Part shown: positions 21,534-35,130 of the stretch, one piece after another | How the letters are laid out: each line of letters begins with the position of its first letter | Position numbering within the stretch: position 1 is the first letter of the stretch | Source: Tillandsia leiboldiana | Taxonomy: Eukaryota > Streptophyta > Magnoliopsida > Poales > Bromeliaceae | Length of the DNA stretch: 64,000 nucleotides | Reading direction: 5' to 3' | NCBI GenBank assembly: GCA_029204045.2 | Contig: JAQNDB010000318.1 | Span: 1 to 64,000 of the forward strand | Made by a program: the position numbers and the translations under genes | Notes under the pieces: model-generated | What the model saw: the letters and a program-made list of their open reading frames with translations, nothing else | What the model was told of the DNA's origin: nothing | Database searches by the model: none

Positions 21534-24214
21534 TGTAAGACCCGGCTTTTCCTTAACCCTTCTGGTCACCCTCTTCTTGTAATGCCTGACCGGGGGCCTC
21601 ATTTTAGGCATTTTTCCGGACAGACCGTCGGGGCCCACAAATAATTTTAGGCGGTAGAGCTCGCGGAACGGAGCGCGTGGGCGCGATCGGTTTATTTTTC
21701 CGACTCCCGGTCTGACCAGAATTAATTCTCGAAGTTGGGGTCCCCCTTAGACGCCTCGGGATCCGTGTTGGCAGCCGCACACCTTTTAAGGTAAACCCTA
21801 ATTCTCTTAGTATATATATGTGGCCGTGAGGGAAAGAGGATTAGGGTTCCTCTTATTTTTCTTTTGGTGGCCGCCTCTTTTCTTTTTCTTCCTCCCTCGT
21901 AGCCGCCGGCAAAGAGAAACCAAGCACACCGCAAGGGTGGACCGGTGGAGGCAAGCGGACGATCCCTCTCTTCCTCCTCTTTCGCACATCAAGGTGAGTC
22001 GGACGCGTTTCGTTCGGGGGAATCTCCCTCTTTCTTTCTTTTGTTGGTCACGAGGAGGGAGGAGGCCCGGCGCCGTCGCGCACCGCGGGCCGCGCGCCCC
22101 GCGCGGCGCTCGGCCGCGCGGGGCCGCCCGCAGGAGGGGCGCCCGCGCGGGCTGGTGCCGCGCGGGGCCGCCCCGCACGCGGGCCACGCGCCCGCGCGGC
22201 GCACGGCCGCGCGGGGCCGCCCCGCACCGCGGGCCGCGCGCCCGCCCGGCGCTCGGCCGCGCGGGGGCCGCCCGCAGGAGGGGGCGCCGCGCGGGCTGGT
22301 GCCGCGCGGGGCCGCCCCGCACCGCGGGCCGCGCACCCGCGCGGCGCTCGGCCGCGCGGGGGCCGCCCGCAGGAGGGGGCGCCCGCGCGGGCTGGTGCCG
22401 CGCGGGGCCGCCCCGCACCGCGGGCCGCGCGCCCGCGCAGCGCTCGGCCGCGCGGGGCCGCCGCAGGAGGGGGGGCGCCCGCGCGGGCTGGTGCCGCGCG
22501 GGGCCGCCCCGCACCGCGGGCCGCGCGCCCGCGCGGCGCTCGGCCGCGCGGGGCCGCCCGCAGGAGGGGCGCCCGCGCGGGCTGGTGCCGCGCGGGGTCG
22601 CCCCGCACCGCGGGCAGCGCGCCCGGGCGGCGCTCGGCCGCGCGGGGCCGCCCGCAGGAGGGGCGCCCGCGCGGGCTGGTGCCGCGCGGGGTCGCCCCGC
22701 ACCGCGGGCCGCGCGCCCGCGCGGCGCTCGGCCGCGCGGGGCCGCCCGCAGGAGGGGCACCGCGCGGGCTGGTGCCGCGCGGGGCTGCGCCCTGGCAGGG
22801 TGTTCGTCGCACGGGCCGGTGCCGTGCGAAGAACTCCGCCGCACGCTGTAGGGAGTCGTTGTAAGTTTCGGACTTCTAAGTCTCGATTTGCCTATGTTCC
22901 TTCAGGAGTGCGGGACGCTGTGGGCGACTGGAGCACAGACGCGGACTGGACGAACGCAGGACGACGCACACAAGGTGGGTACGTTCCCGGGGGTTTCGGG
23001 AATGGGGTTTAACTGTTAGAAATAGCATGTTGGGGCAAGGTGGAATTGTCAGTCTCCTTCTGTTTATGCACTAACCCTGTTATGTTATGTTATGATACTC
23101 AATGTCAATCTGAGGCTCAAATTTGCTACACGCACACCCGCGGTTTGGCCACCGCAAGGGTCTGCTTTTCCGGAAAAGTGGTACGTTGACCCGTGTACCC
23201 CACGCGGAGGTGGCGTTAGGAATGGGGGCCCCCATGGGTGGGGGGTGTGAGCGGTGACGTCGAGGCAGGTGCTCGGCGGCCGAGGCAGGTGCTCGGCGGT
23301 GGGCATCGGGGAAGGTGCCCGATGTTGCTTTGTGAGGCAGGTGCTCGGCGGTGGGCATCGGGGAAGGTGCCCGATGTCGTAATGATACAGGGTGTGGTTA
23401 AGGTGGAAGGTGCATGGGAGGGATAGTTGCTCCGGTGTTTGTGGTTTGCCTTATCTTTGTTTACTACGCTTATCATGCTATTTCTAGTCACTGACTTCCC
23501 ACTTCGTGACAGGTTCGTCCAGGGGCGAGTGCTAGGGCGCCGGTGAGGACGTTAGGGTGCTGATCTGATTTATGGGTGACTTCAGATACAGTGACTCTTC
23601 TTTCCCTTTTCTTTTATTATTCATGGTAGCTAGTTGTGGATTGCGACACCCCCGTGGGGTCGAAGTGGATGTTGCCCTTTTCTTTCCTTTCTTTTTGAAT
23701 AATTGAATGAATACTACGTTCTCTCTTACTTGGCCGTTTTGAACGATGAAAAACAAAGAAAACCGTTTGCGAAAACTATTTTTAAAACGTGGGTGTCGTG
23801 TGGGCACCAAGCTTTATAAACCTTGTGGGATTTATGTGTTTACGAACTGTTTTCACAAACGAGGGCATCGTGTGGATGCCGCTTTCAAAACCTTGTGATT
23901 ATTTATCCTTTCAAAACACCGGCCTCTATGCTCTAAGTGAATGCTAGAATGTCACGTGAATTGTTTGGTTGTATGTGTACGAGACCCCAACTGATGTGGT
24001 TAGAGATTGTATGTACTACGCCTTGTGAGACACTTTGTAGTTGAGACGCCGTGCATATACAAAGGGGCCTCTGCTCATTTGCAGAGCGAATTTGTGTATG
24101 CGGCGGGTCTGTGCACGCGCCGGGGAGTAATGTTTTACAAAAAAAAAATATATGGCTGAATCAGGGGCATCGGTGGCTCCTCTTCCGCGCGATTCGAACC
24201 CCCGGGGCGTGACA
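21534..24214 (+). repeat. Tekay 3' LTR
   Basis: A 2681-bp LTR, 79 bp shorter than the 5' copy. Nearly all of the length difference lies in the GC-rich array (about 22079-22790). Upstream is AGCGGTAAGTGG in the place of a polypurine tract, which is less purine-pure than usual. It ends GGCGTGACA at 24214, followed by the AAGGC duplication. Confidence 0.93.
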
Positions 24215-25660
24215 AAGGCGACACACTTGGTCTGACAAACTTCCAAAACATCGAATCCTGGAGTTGTGTCCTCAACTCCCAAACTAGTGACATGCAAGAC
24301 CACTCCGATAAGAGAACAGCTGGGAACTCGCAACCAAAGGGGGTATCCCCGAGTCCCAGCGCCGCCGTACGTCCCTCAACCACACCAGCCAAGAGTCTAC
24401 TCATCCACTGCGAAACACCCGCCTCGCTCCCGAAGTCAAAACTATAGAGGCGAAGATAACCCTCAAGCAACCCAAGTGCACCAACACCTCCGGGCCGGGC
24501 TCCCCAAGAAAACTGTCCTTGCGGCATAATCAACCGCCGCGAAAGAAAACTGAACCCGCCAGCCCAACAAGTACCACCACACCGACCGCTGTAACCTATG
24601 CGCTCTGACAGTCTCAGAAATCCACTATCCTGAAAAAAAGAAATCGGGAATGCCTCCTCCGGCTGATCTGTCCTCCATCACCCGGCGCCAAGCGCCTCAA
24701 TCAGAACTAGCCTCAGGCGGTAGATCCCAAACCAAAGGAACTACAATACCACGCTCCACACCCGGCGCCTACTCCAATGAGGCGTCCCTAATCCGTACTG
24801 GAGGGATCCAATGAGTTAAAAGGTATCTTGGCGCAATCCACTCTCAAACACTCATATCCTATGCGCCCCGTCTCTCTACACATGGAGCGTGCAGTTCAGC
24901 AACTGCGTTAACTCTTGACATAAAAAGCCTCCAAGTACTCTCTATTCCCCCACCGAACAAGACCCTGCCTCCAAGGGCTCCATACTCAATCCACGAATCG
25001 GGATGAATCATCCGCCAAAACTGGCTCACTCGATCGTCGCAATCCCACAGCTTACCCGCTGTCAACTATCCACCCTGCCTCGGTGCCCCAACACTAAACA
25101 TCGGGACGGAGGGGGCTACTCGCTACTCCGACAACTGTGCCACTGCGCTGATCCGACAACTGTGCCACTGCGCTGATCCGACAACTGTGCCACTGCGCCG
25201 ATCCGACAACTGTGTCACCTCTCCGCTGATCTGCCTCCAACACACCTACCCTTCGGGTCCGGAGCTCTCAGACTCCAATCTGGGTATCCGGCCCGAAACA
25301 ACCAGCTCAGACCCAACTGCCGCACCAAGGTGCACCCGGGTCAGGGCCCAACGTCGGGGAGACACCGCTCACCACGACAAAACCGCAAATCATCACACCC
25401 CAAACACTCGACCCAATCTAGCGAAAGTCAAGGACATCCCTCTATTTTTGTAACTTTATGTTGTCTGCAGCCAACATAACTGTCCCACAAAAATAGGATA
25501 TGTCGATCCCTCTTCACTCACAGGAAGAGTCAAACGAACAAATCACCGACTTTCGCAAAATGTCGCGTCTCTCACGCACTAACATCCTAGGGTCCGTCGA
25601 AAAGCCTAGGGTTTCCTAAGTCCCAAATGACCTATCCCTAAGCTCTGATACCACCTAATC
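24215..25660 (-). mobile_element. Internal region 2 of array, right part
   Basis: Resumes the sequence broken at 14679 and matches 8881-10351 closely. Contains the 25-bp repeat (25128-25202, three full copies) and the PBS (25640-25653). No intact ORF. Confidence 0.88.
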
Positions 25661-28600
25661 TGTCACGCCCCGTGTGTAAACCAGAACCCGGGCCCGTCTA
25701 CAGATCCGCCGTGCACACAGTATTTCCCGTGTACACGAAGCGCCAAACCTGCTCAGATATAAGAGATAATAATAAAAGAGCAATAAAAACAGAGCTGAAC
25801 TAAAATCTAATACATCTCAGACTGAAGCTGGAAATAAAATACAATACATCTGTATAAATGATACATCAGTCCCTCCCAGCTCACCAAAAAAAATACAACC
25901 TGCTGGCAAAAGCCAGTCCCAAATGTAACAGTACAACCGTCTGAGGAAACATGGTACCCGAAGAGTCCAGCTCACACGCTCATCCTGCCTCGAGATCTAT
26001 CTACTCAGCCGTCCTCTCTCCTCGACCCGCCGCTGAAAGCCCAGCAGCACCCGCAGAAGACACTGCAAAACAAGGGAGAAAAAAAAGAAGAAAGAAGAAT
26101 GGGGGTGAGAACTACTAGTAAACCAGTAGCCTCCCCTAGTGGGTAAAACCTCAAACTCTGACACACCCACTAGGTCTACCAGAGGCAAAAAGGAAAGAAG
26201 AGTGGTAAGAAATGAAACCGTTGAAAAAGGGAAATCTACCACTACTATGCCTCTAAAATACAGTCCTAGACTGGAATAACCGTATGCAACAATAACCAAC
26301 CGTCCCAGATGAACCCAATCTGTACCACCCTCATCATCGGGCAAGAAAGCCGCGCCGATGTGATAGCAAAGTTCCTGCTGCCGCCCTCATCATCGGGCAA
26401 ATAAGCCGCGCCGATGTGATAGCAAAACTGTCCATAACTGTCTGGCCCCGGCCTCCGGAGGGGATCTCGAGGGGAGCGACCCACACGAGTAAAGCATCAC
26501 CGGGCAATAACCGCGCCGGTGTGATAAAAGCATCACCGGGCAATAACCGCGCCGGTGTGATAAAAGCAGGATTGGATCACAACTATAAAGCCCCAGTGGA
26601 ACACAACCCTCCACTAAAAGAAAACTGATTCCCAATCAGATGCAAACGTAACCATCCGGTCAATCGCCCAATATCCGCGATTGCCGCAATACCCCACAAT
26701 CAACAACCAAGTCTCACAACCGACCTCCGGTCAACCGCCCAATATCCGCGGTCGCCGGAATAACCCACAATCACAATCATGTCCCACATCCGACATCTGG
26801 TCAACCGCCTACTATCCGCGGTTGCCACAAAACCCTCTAGTCCATAATCATGTCCTATCACCGATGTCCTATAACCGACATCCGGTCAACCGCCCAATAT
26901 CCGCGGTCGCCGCCAAAACTAATAATCCATAGTCCAGGCCCCGGCTACACTATCCCAACCCCTGCTCAAACCCGAGGAACAAATACCACCTGACTAACGA
27001 AGGGAGAAAAGAAACAAACAAGGTTTCTCCTAAGTCAAGTTCCAGCATGAAAGTGTAGCGATAAAAGATGGCCTATCTAGATGTCCATACAAGCATGCAA
27101 GTGTTCTCAAGGAAACAAAGGAAAAGGTGTCCAATAGTGGTTCCACATGTGTAACAATTAATAACTCCGCATAGATATAACCATCATGCTAAAACATTAT
27201 CCGACCACACATGTCTATAATCCATGTTCCATGATAAAGCATCACTATCCCCCTATGCATGTCATAAAATCCTCAAATAGTACCAACCACTAACAGGATA
27301 ATCATATAGTCCAAAATAAATAATCCAATCCACATGCAAGGTTAAACGCTAACATTCCATCCATACCATTATGTATAAGTCCCAACCACTATCAAATATC
27401 CACAATAGTAATTTCCATATGAAGGGCTCACAATTTTATATTACTTTAAGCATGCATGTCCAAATAAAGGGATCACTCTAATATTCCTAGTGAGCATGTC
27501 AAAATAGAGGTAAACAACAACCACCCACCTAGACACGCGCAATCCTCAGCTGTAAAACCTCCTCGCTGTCCAATATCCCCTTTTCACGGCAAATGCTCAA
27601 ACAGATAAACCACCGAGATCGCTGTTCACAATTACCCCAAATAATACACACAAATAAGCACACAAGTATCCGCAAACATGCTGTCCAGAATTCAGTCCCA
27701 AAGATGCCCTGTTTTTACCTGCGAGAATTGCCTAGAAAATTCCAAGAAAAATACTCTCACGATCCTCGCGACGAACCCGTCGAAACGAGTACCTGCACGC
27801 TCAAATCCAAGTTTCGTTCACTGAGAAACAAATCCGACAAGGGAACCACCCCGAAATAAACTGCTCTAAAAAACTGTAGCACTAATTCCTGTAAACAGAG
27901 ATTTCTCACCATCGAAAAATATTAAGAAAACTCCAAGAAAATTTGGGGATATTTCTCGTGATGTGAAGATGCAAAATACCTTTTGAATCACCACAATCCA
28001 ATGCCTGTGCATGAAGATATGGCCGAAATACCGAACTGCTGTCCAAAACTCCGCCCAAGAAAAAGGGTCAAGTGGAAGCTCGGGGAACTCCAAGATAAAC
28101 TCGAAATGAGGAGGAGCTCAAAACACGAAGATCAATGCCCTACCTGTCGTGAGTCCAACGGCGCAAGAATCGCCTCAATCGGAGGTCGGAGTAAGCCGGG
28201 GGAGTGCTCGCACCAAAATGCGACGAAGAAGATCACAAACGAGCGAGCGTCGTGCCGCGCCGTAAAAATGGAAACCTCGGGATGCGTGCCACTGAAAAAT
28301 CTGGAAATTTGCAGATGGAACCGGGTCTGGGAGAGGAGGATTTCTTGTGTGGGTGGCACAGTGAAAAGAAGAACAGGGAAGAAGCTCTCTTCAGTGGGAC
28401 TCGTCCTATTTATATGCTGGAAGAAACAAATCCAAAAATACCCATCCTGTCCTTTTTTCCGGGCGCTCCGGATTTTCGGGCGGCTACAGTGTTGGGCCCG
28501 GCCCAACACTGTGCGCGCCCGAAAGCCCCTCGGGCCTCCACGTCGTCCACAAAACAGGCAACAGCGGGAGCCACCACTCCCGCTGCGCCGCGTGGCCACC

Positions 28601-29337
28601 CCCGTGGATCGCCATGTGGCGCCCCCAACGCGCGGGAAACCGCGGTCAGCGCCCACGTGCCGCCTGCCAGCGCGGCCTGCCAACCCTGTCGGACACGCGC
28701 CCCGAGGCCATCCGCACCCGTTCGGTGCACCGAGCGCGCTACACCGCACCAACCACCGGCCGCCACGTGTCCACCCCGGTCCACCGTGCGCCCCGCGCTC
28801 TCCGTAGACCGCGCCCCGCGGACCGGCCCACTCCCCGAGCCGCCACGCGACCAGCCCCCGGTGCACGCCCGCCGCGTGGACCGGGCGGCCCGCGCCCCTG
28901 CCCGCCGCGCTGCCCGCGACTGCTCCGCCGCTGCCCGCCGCCGCCGCCGCTGCCCGGCGGCGGCCGGAAACACTGTTCTGGCATGAACAATAGCCAATGC
29001 TCAAAATATCAAGTAGGTAGTCCATTTTGACCGTTTTCGCACGCTGAATCCGAATCCGATGTCCGATTTGCCAAATTCCAATCCCAAAATTTGCCGAAGG
29101 CATCCGGAAAGGTGTTCCTCGGTCCAAACTTCGCGCTGAGTCCATTTTTAATATCCGCTTCGCGCGAAACCACTTCTAAAGATCCGACGGAGTCCACTGA
29201 TCACCCACGTGATCCATTAAGCCCGAAGTCCGCCGCTTGTGTCCAATTGGTGCACAAACACCTCCAACACACAGTACAGGCTCCCCAGATGTCACCAATG
29301 ACTCTACCACAGCTCTGCAGAGATCCAGGCCATCACA
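25661..29337 (-). repeat. LTR C of array
   Basis: A 3677-bp LTR from TGTCACGCCCCGTG to GGCCATCACA. It has the doubled 36-bp unit (26491-26562) like LTR B. TATA box at 28405-28414, GC-rich block at 28460-28970. It acts as 5' LTR of internal 2 and 3' LTR of internal 3. Confidence 0.9.
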
Positions 29338-31409
29338 TCCTCCCGCACTAAAAGAAAGTTTCGTCCTCGAAACTAAAGTTATTCCTCAATCCAGAATCTC
29401 AACCAAATAGAGGGGGTAAATATCCAATCATCCACCACTCAAGCTCCCAAGGCTGTCTAATACCTCCTCCAGAGACGCGATACAACCCTCGGGTCTCTAA
29501 CTAGAACAAAATAGAGGCGGGCATTCCAGAAAAACTGCACCACCTCATCCAAGTACAGCTGGGCTAACCGCTCGAGCTACCAAGTAGTCTGCATCGGTAC
29601 AAGCATCCGCTCCTCCCAGGGCCCCCGATAAACCAACCACCAGTCCATCGACACAAAAGCTTGATCCCAATACCACTGTACTCCCAAGGTATCCAATATA
29701 AATCCCCCATCTGATCACGTTGCCTCTGATCTCAAGCCTTTAAACCGTCGGGATGTAGAAGCAATTCCCCGACTCTCCGGCCTCAACACACAGCCATAGG
29801 CAGTCGAGAAAACCAGATTACAAATCAACCTTCAGGAAGACCCGGGACCCTTACAGCTGGTAAATCAAATCCTCCATGCTCGACAAGGGTGCTAGCTCCC
29901 GATGGTCACTTCATCAAATTCCCGGGGATCCACACAAAGCCGAAGTGAACCAACCGTCCACAACTCGAATAGCACCGGCACCCCAAAGGCGACACACTTG
30001 GTCTGACAAACTTCCAAAACATCGAATCCTGGAGTTGTGTCCTCAACTCCCAAACTAGTGACATGCAAGACCACTCCGATAAGAGAACAGCTGGGAACTC
30101 GCAACCAAAGGGGGTATCCCCGAGTCCCAGCGCCGCCGTAGGTCCCTCAACCACACCAGTCAAGAGTCTACTCATCCACTGCGAAACACTCGCCTCGCTC
30201 CCGAAGTCAAAACTATAGAGGCGAAGATAACCCTCAAGCAACCCAAGTGCACCAACACCTCCGGGCCTGGCTCCCCAAGAAAACTGTCCTTGCGGCATAA
30301 TCAACCGCCGCGAAAGAAAACTGAACCCGCCAGCCCAACAAGTACCACCACACCGACCGCTGTAACCTATGCGCTCTGACAGTCTCAGAAATCCACTATC
30401 CTGAAAAAAGAAATCGGGAATGCCTCCTCCGACTGATCTGTCCTCCATCACCCGGCGCCAAGCGCCTCAATCAGAACTAGCCTCAGGCGGTAGATCCCAA
30501 CCCAAAGGAACTACAATACCACGCTCCACACCCGGCGCCTACTCCAATGAGGCGTCCCTAATCCGTACTGGAGGGACCCAATGAGTTAAAAGGTATCTTG
30601 GCGCAATCCACTCTCAAACACTCATATCCTATGCGCCCCGTCCCTCTACACATGGAGCGTGCAGTTCAGCAACTGCGTTAACTCTTGACATAAAAAGCCT
30701 CCAAGTACTCTCTATCCCCCCACCGAACAAGACCCTGCCTCCAAGGGCTCCATACTCAATCCACGAATCGGGATGACTCATCCGCCAAAACTGGCTCACT
30801 CGATCGTCGCAATCCCACAGCTTACCCGCTGTCAACTATCCACCCTGCCTCGGTGCCCCAACACTAAACATCGGGACGGAGGGGGCTACTCGCTACTCCG
30901 ACAACTGTGCCACTGCGCTGATCCGACAACTGTGCCACTGCGCTGATCCGACAACTGTGCCACTGCGCTGATCCGACAACTGTGTCACCTCTCCGCTGAT
31001 CTGCCTCCAACACACCTACCCTTCGGGTCCGGAGCACTCAGACTCCAATCTGGGTATCCGGCCCGAAACAACCAGCTCAGACCCAACTGCCGCACCAAGG
31101 TGCACCCGGGTCAGGGCCCAACGTCGGGGAGACACCGCTCACCACGACAAAACCGCAAATCAGCACACCCCAAACACTCGACCCAATCTAGCGAAAGTCA
31201 AGGACATCCCTCTATTTTTGTAACTTTATGTTGTCTGCGGCCAACATAACTGTCCCACAAAAATAGGATATATCGATCCCTCTTCACTCACAGGAAGAGT
31301 CAAACAAACAAATCACCGACTTTCGCACTAACATCCTAGGGTCCGCCGAAAAGCCTAGGGTTTCCTAAGTCCCAAATGACCTATCACTAAGCTCTGATAC
31401 CACCTAATC
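29338..31409 (-). mobile_element. Internal region 3 of array
   Basis: 2072 bp, same organisation as internal 1: integrase relic (29459-29564), RT relic (about 29895-29990), 25-bp repeat (30898-30972), PBS (31389-31402). Its polypurine tract carries a substitution (plus strand TCCTCCCGCAC). No intact ORF. Confidence 0.87.
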
Positions 31410-32151
31410 TGTCACGCTCCGGGTGTAAACCAGAACCCGGAACCGTCTACAGATCCGCCGTGCACACGGTATTTCCCGTGTACACGAAGCGCCAAACCTG
31501 CTCAGATATAAGAGATAATAATAAAAGAGCAATAAAAATAGAGCTGAACTAAAATCTAATACATCTCAGACTGAAGCTGGAAATAAAATACAATACATCT
31601 GTATAAATGATACATCAGTCCCTCCCAGCTCACCAAAAAAAATACAACCTGCTGGCAAAAGCCAGTCCCAAATGTAACAGTACAACCGTCTGAGGAAACC
31701 TGGTACCCGAACAGTCAAGCTAACACACTCATCCTGCCTCGAGATCTATCTACTCAGCCGTCCTCTCTCCTCGACCCGCCGCTGAAAGCCCAGCAGCACC
31801 CGCAGAAGACACTACAAAACAAGGGAGAAGAAAAAGAAGAAAGAAGAATGGGGGTGAGAACTACTAGTAAACCAGTAGCCTCCCCTAGTGGGTAAAACCT
31901 CAAACTCTGACACACCCACTAGGTCTACCAGAGGCAAAAAGGAAAGAAGAGTGGTAAGAAATGAAACCGCTGAAAAAGGGAAATCTACAACTACTATGCC
32001 TCTAAAATACAGTCCTAGACTGGAATAACCGTATGCAACAATAACCAACCGTCCCAGATGAACCCAATCTGTACCGCCCTCATCATCGGGCAAGAAAGTC
32101 GCGCCGATGTGATAGCAAAGTTCCTGCTGCCGCCCTCATCATCGGGCAAAT
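31410..32151 (-). repeat. LTR D, left part
   Basis: The first 742 bp of the array's outermost (5') LTR. It stops at CATCGGGCAAAT, where the gag-only Sirevirus derivative inserted. The last five bases, CAAAT, are the expected target duplication. Confidence 0.88.
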
Positions 32152-33526
32152 TGTAGAGTTATTATAGGATCCACAAGGATCTAAATAGGTACTATCAAAC
32201 AACTAGAGGGGGGGTGAATAGGTGTAATACTTAAAAGCTCAATCTCAGTGCAAAATAAAAAACAATGCGGAAAATAAAAATAGCACACCGAGATATACGT
32301 GGAAACTCCAATCCAGGAGAAAAACCACGGGACCAACACGCAATAACAATCCACTAAGAATAGAAGAATAACAAGGTGATTACCGACTCCACGGACTCAA
32401 ACCCCTCCTTCAGCTTCTTCGGACCTTGCGCTGACCGGTTGGATATCCGCGCAATAACAATCCCTAAGAAAAGAAGAATAACAAGGTGATTACCGTCTCC
32501 ACGGATTTAACCCCTCCTTCAATTTCTTGGACCTCGCGCTCCACCGTTTTGCTCGTCCACTGCTCACGTTCGAATCCACGAACGCACGCTTCGAATCCAC
32601 GAAACGCCTTTAGCACACCGAATCCACGATGCCACGTCGAATCCATGACGCAAACTCAGTCGATAAGAATATTGACTTCGATGGTGATCCTTTGCTTAGA
32701 TTATCAATGAAGATCCATGGGAAAAATCTCTAAGCAAAGATTAGATCAATTCGACAAAAGATAGATCTTGGAAGAACCGTCGAATTGACCTAAAAGAGGC
32801 TATTAAGAAGAACAATGAAAACCTAGCCTCTAGGGTTGCTCTCAAATGTTTTATAAAAAGATCGGCCGTAGCACCCACGTTTTTGAGAAACCCTAAACGT
32901 CTATTTATAGTTTAGAAACCTTTGGAAAGAGATAAGAATCAAAAACATACCTTATCTGGAAATTTTCAGGATGGCGATCCGGATCGGATTTACTGCGATC
33001 CGGATCGTCGTAACGAGATTGACGATTCCAGAAAACCAAGGGTTCGGGATCCGGATTGCATTGCCCGATCCGGATCGTTCATACAAATCAGAAAACTTAA
33101 CATTCGGGATCCGGATCGGAAATTGCGAGGATCCGGATCGAAGTCTTGTATGAAGCAACAACCTTCGGGATCCGGATCGTTGGCTCTGATCCGGATCCTG
33201 AACAAGTCCGAACACCAGTTTTTGATTATTATGCAATTAAAAGTTCATCCAAGTGTTTCTACACTATAAGAAAGTATTCGGATCACCACAATTATTTAGT
33301 TAAACATACCTGATCCTCTTGAATACTTTCTTCTTGAGATTGATGTAACTGATCCACAATTCTTCAACTTCAATCTTCAAGACTCAAGACACTGAGTGTC
33401 AACTTGAGCTCTTGTTGAATCTTCTCTAAGTCTTTGATTGCTGATTGACAATTTGATCCCTTTAAGACTCCGACTCAACTCACTGACATGACTCACGAAA
33501 TATGCCAACACCAAAATGCCGTAACA
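32152..33526 (-). repeat. 3' LTR of gag-only Sirevirus
   Basis: 1375 bp; on the minus strand TGTTACGGCATTTTGG ... AACTCTACA. Contains eight GATCCGGATC-type palindromes (32976-33197), a TATA box (CTATAAATAG on the minus strand, 32901-32910), CGAATCCACG repeats (32570-32645), and an internal 111-bp direct duplication (units starting 32341 and 32452). The polypurine tract is the reverse of 33527-33540. Confidence 0.88.
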
Positions 33527-35130
33527 ATCTCCCCCTTTGGCAATTTCGTGACAAAACCCAAAAATACATAAAAGCTCAAAACACTCATCTTAAACCAAAA
33601 AATCGAAACTCAATGTCATCACCAAAACATTGATTTTCTTTGCGTGAAAGATCCAATAAATACAAAATTACATTTGAACCAAACAGTCCTAGAACATACT
33701 CTATGACTTACGACTTGGAGTCTTAAAGTGATGTAATTCCTGCAAAACCAAAACTCCAAACAAAATCAAACGTTAGTCGTTAGAAATTAGAATCCTACAT
33801 TTGATCCGTCTTCCATTTGGTTCTTTTGTTTTTTCTTTGTCTCCCCCTATCTTGAGCATCTCTAACATGTTCTCCATGTTCTTCCCCTTTGTGATACGAT
33901 CATCATTTTCCGTTCTCCCCCTATCTCGATGATCTCATCTCTGTCTCCCCCTATTTCTCTTCTCCCCCTTTTTGTCACAAATTGTCAAACAGTGAACATA
34001 CTAGACAAAAGGAAATCACTAACAGCATTAGTTCATAGAGAAAGAGAGATAAAAGCTCAGTTCCGGTATATAACAGAAATGCAGATTGCGTACCTGTACC
34101 AGAAAGCAAAAATTAAATAATTTCTTGAAACAAATCCAGATTTTGGAATCTTTTCAAATACCGATTTGTATTCCATCAAGAAATCCATTTAAGTGCTTTG
34201 AACAACAATGAATTCACATAGATGCCATTCAATCCAATTAATTTCACGAAATTAAAAAGATTTACTCCAAACTCATGAAAAATAAAGGTAAAACATTATA
34301 AACCGTTTTTCATGTTATATTCATCAAACACAAGTCATCAAAAATAATCTTGAGATCCAAACTCTATCAAGATGTAACGGATTTACAAAGATGACTTACG
34401 GAGATTTCCAAATGACATCAAATCTGAATTTTTACCCTTTCAAATTTGAGATAAGCACTAAAATACCTAAGGGTGGCTCTTTGAGCATCTTTCAACTATT
34501 CCACCTTATACCAACCAGGAGATTGTTCAAAATATAAGAGTTTTGCATATAAATCTCCAAATGCTTCAACTAAAGATTTTCTCATAAAATACTATCAAGC
34601 ATCCATAACATGTGGTAGCTTCACACACAAACCGGACGACCGGGGTGGCAGCTCTTTCCAGCATGTGGTGGTAGTTTTCACACTCCTTTCGGATGTAACT
34701 CTTTCCACATCTTTCATAATTCAATTATTTACCCTTGTAAGAAGGCAATCTCTTACGTGAAAGAATTAAATCCCAAATTTTAGTCAATCGGTTGTCTCAT
34801 GTTTATCACAAAGAACTCACACAACCGAGATAGATTAAGCATCTGAAGATCACACATGATTTCTAAAATTTGATGCTTATAATATCAAAAACTCCTATAA
34901 TGAAGTATCTTCAAGATTATGATTATGAAGTAAAGTTGATAATCCATATAAAATTAATTTGGAGTGAATGAAAGTGAAAGCCCTTTTCATTCAATGCACT
35001 TGTTCATTAAAAATCCTTTTGTTCAAAAACAAAGTATAAAAACGAAGAGCATTGAAAAACATGTAATGCAAAGATTAAGAAAGATATGAAGGGAAAACCA
35101 ATCAAAGCATTACATACAGTCATAAGCTAT
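33527..35130 (-). mobile_element. 3' non-coding region of gag-only Sirevirus
   Basis: About 1.6 kb, AT-rich, without coding potential. On the minus strand it carries several GGGGGAGA polypurine tracts (around 33842, 33915, 33942, 33962) as well as the one beside the LTR. Multiple polypurine tracts are a known Sirevirus trait. No pol relic is recognisable. Confidence 0.75.

Larger units (their letters stand above)
14680..24214 (+). mobile_element. Nested Ty3/gypsy Tekay-type chromovirus
   Basis: A complete 9535-bp element with two LTRs, PBS, gag-pol remains and AAGGC target duplication on both sides. Clade call: a C-terminal chromodomain of Tekay type in the last pol frame, followed by the TTTCGGGGACGAAAC block (about 21499). 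The coding region is broken by at least four frame changes and a deletion at the gag-protease join, so it is not autonomous now. It landed in the RT relic of array internal region 2. Confidence 0.93.

Noticed and set aside
14680..24214. Tekay element as the direct autonomous partner of the array family
   Set aside because: Only the terminal GGGGCGTGACA, PBS region and GACGAAAC block are alike; the LTR bodies differ, and this copy is itself broken.
33929..34120. 63-codon frame in the non-coding part of the gag-only element
   Set aside because: Short, no similarity to any domain, and antisense to the element within a polypurine-tract-rich region.
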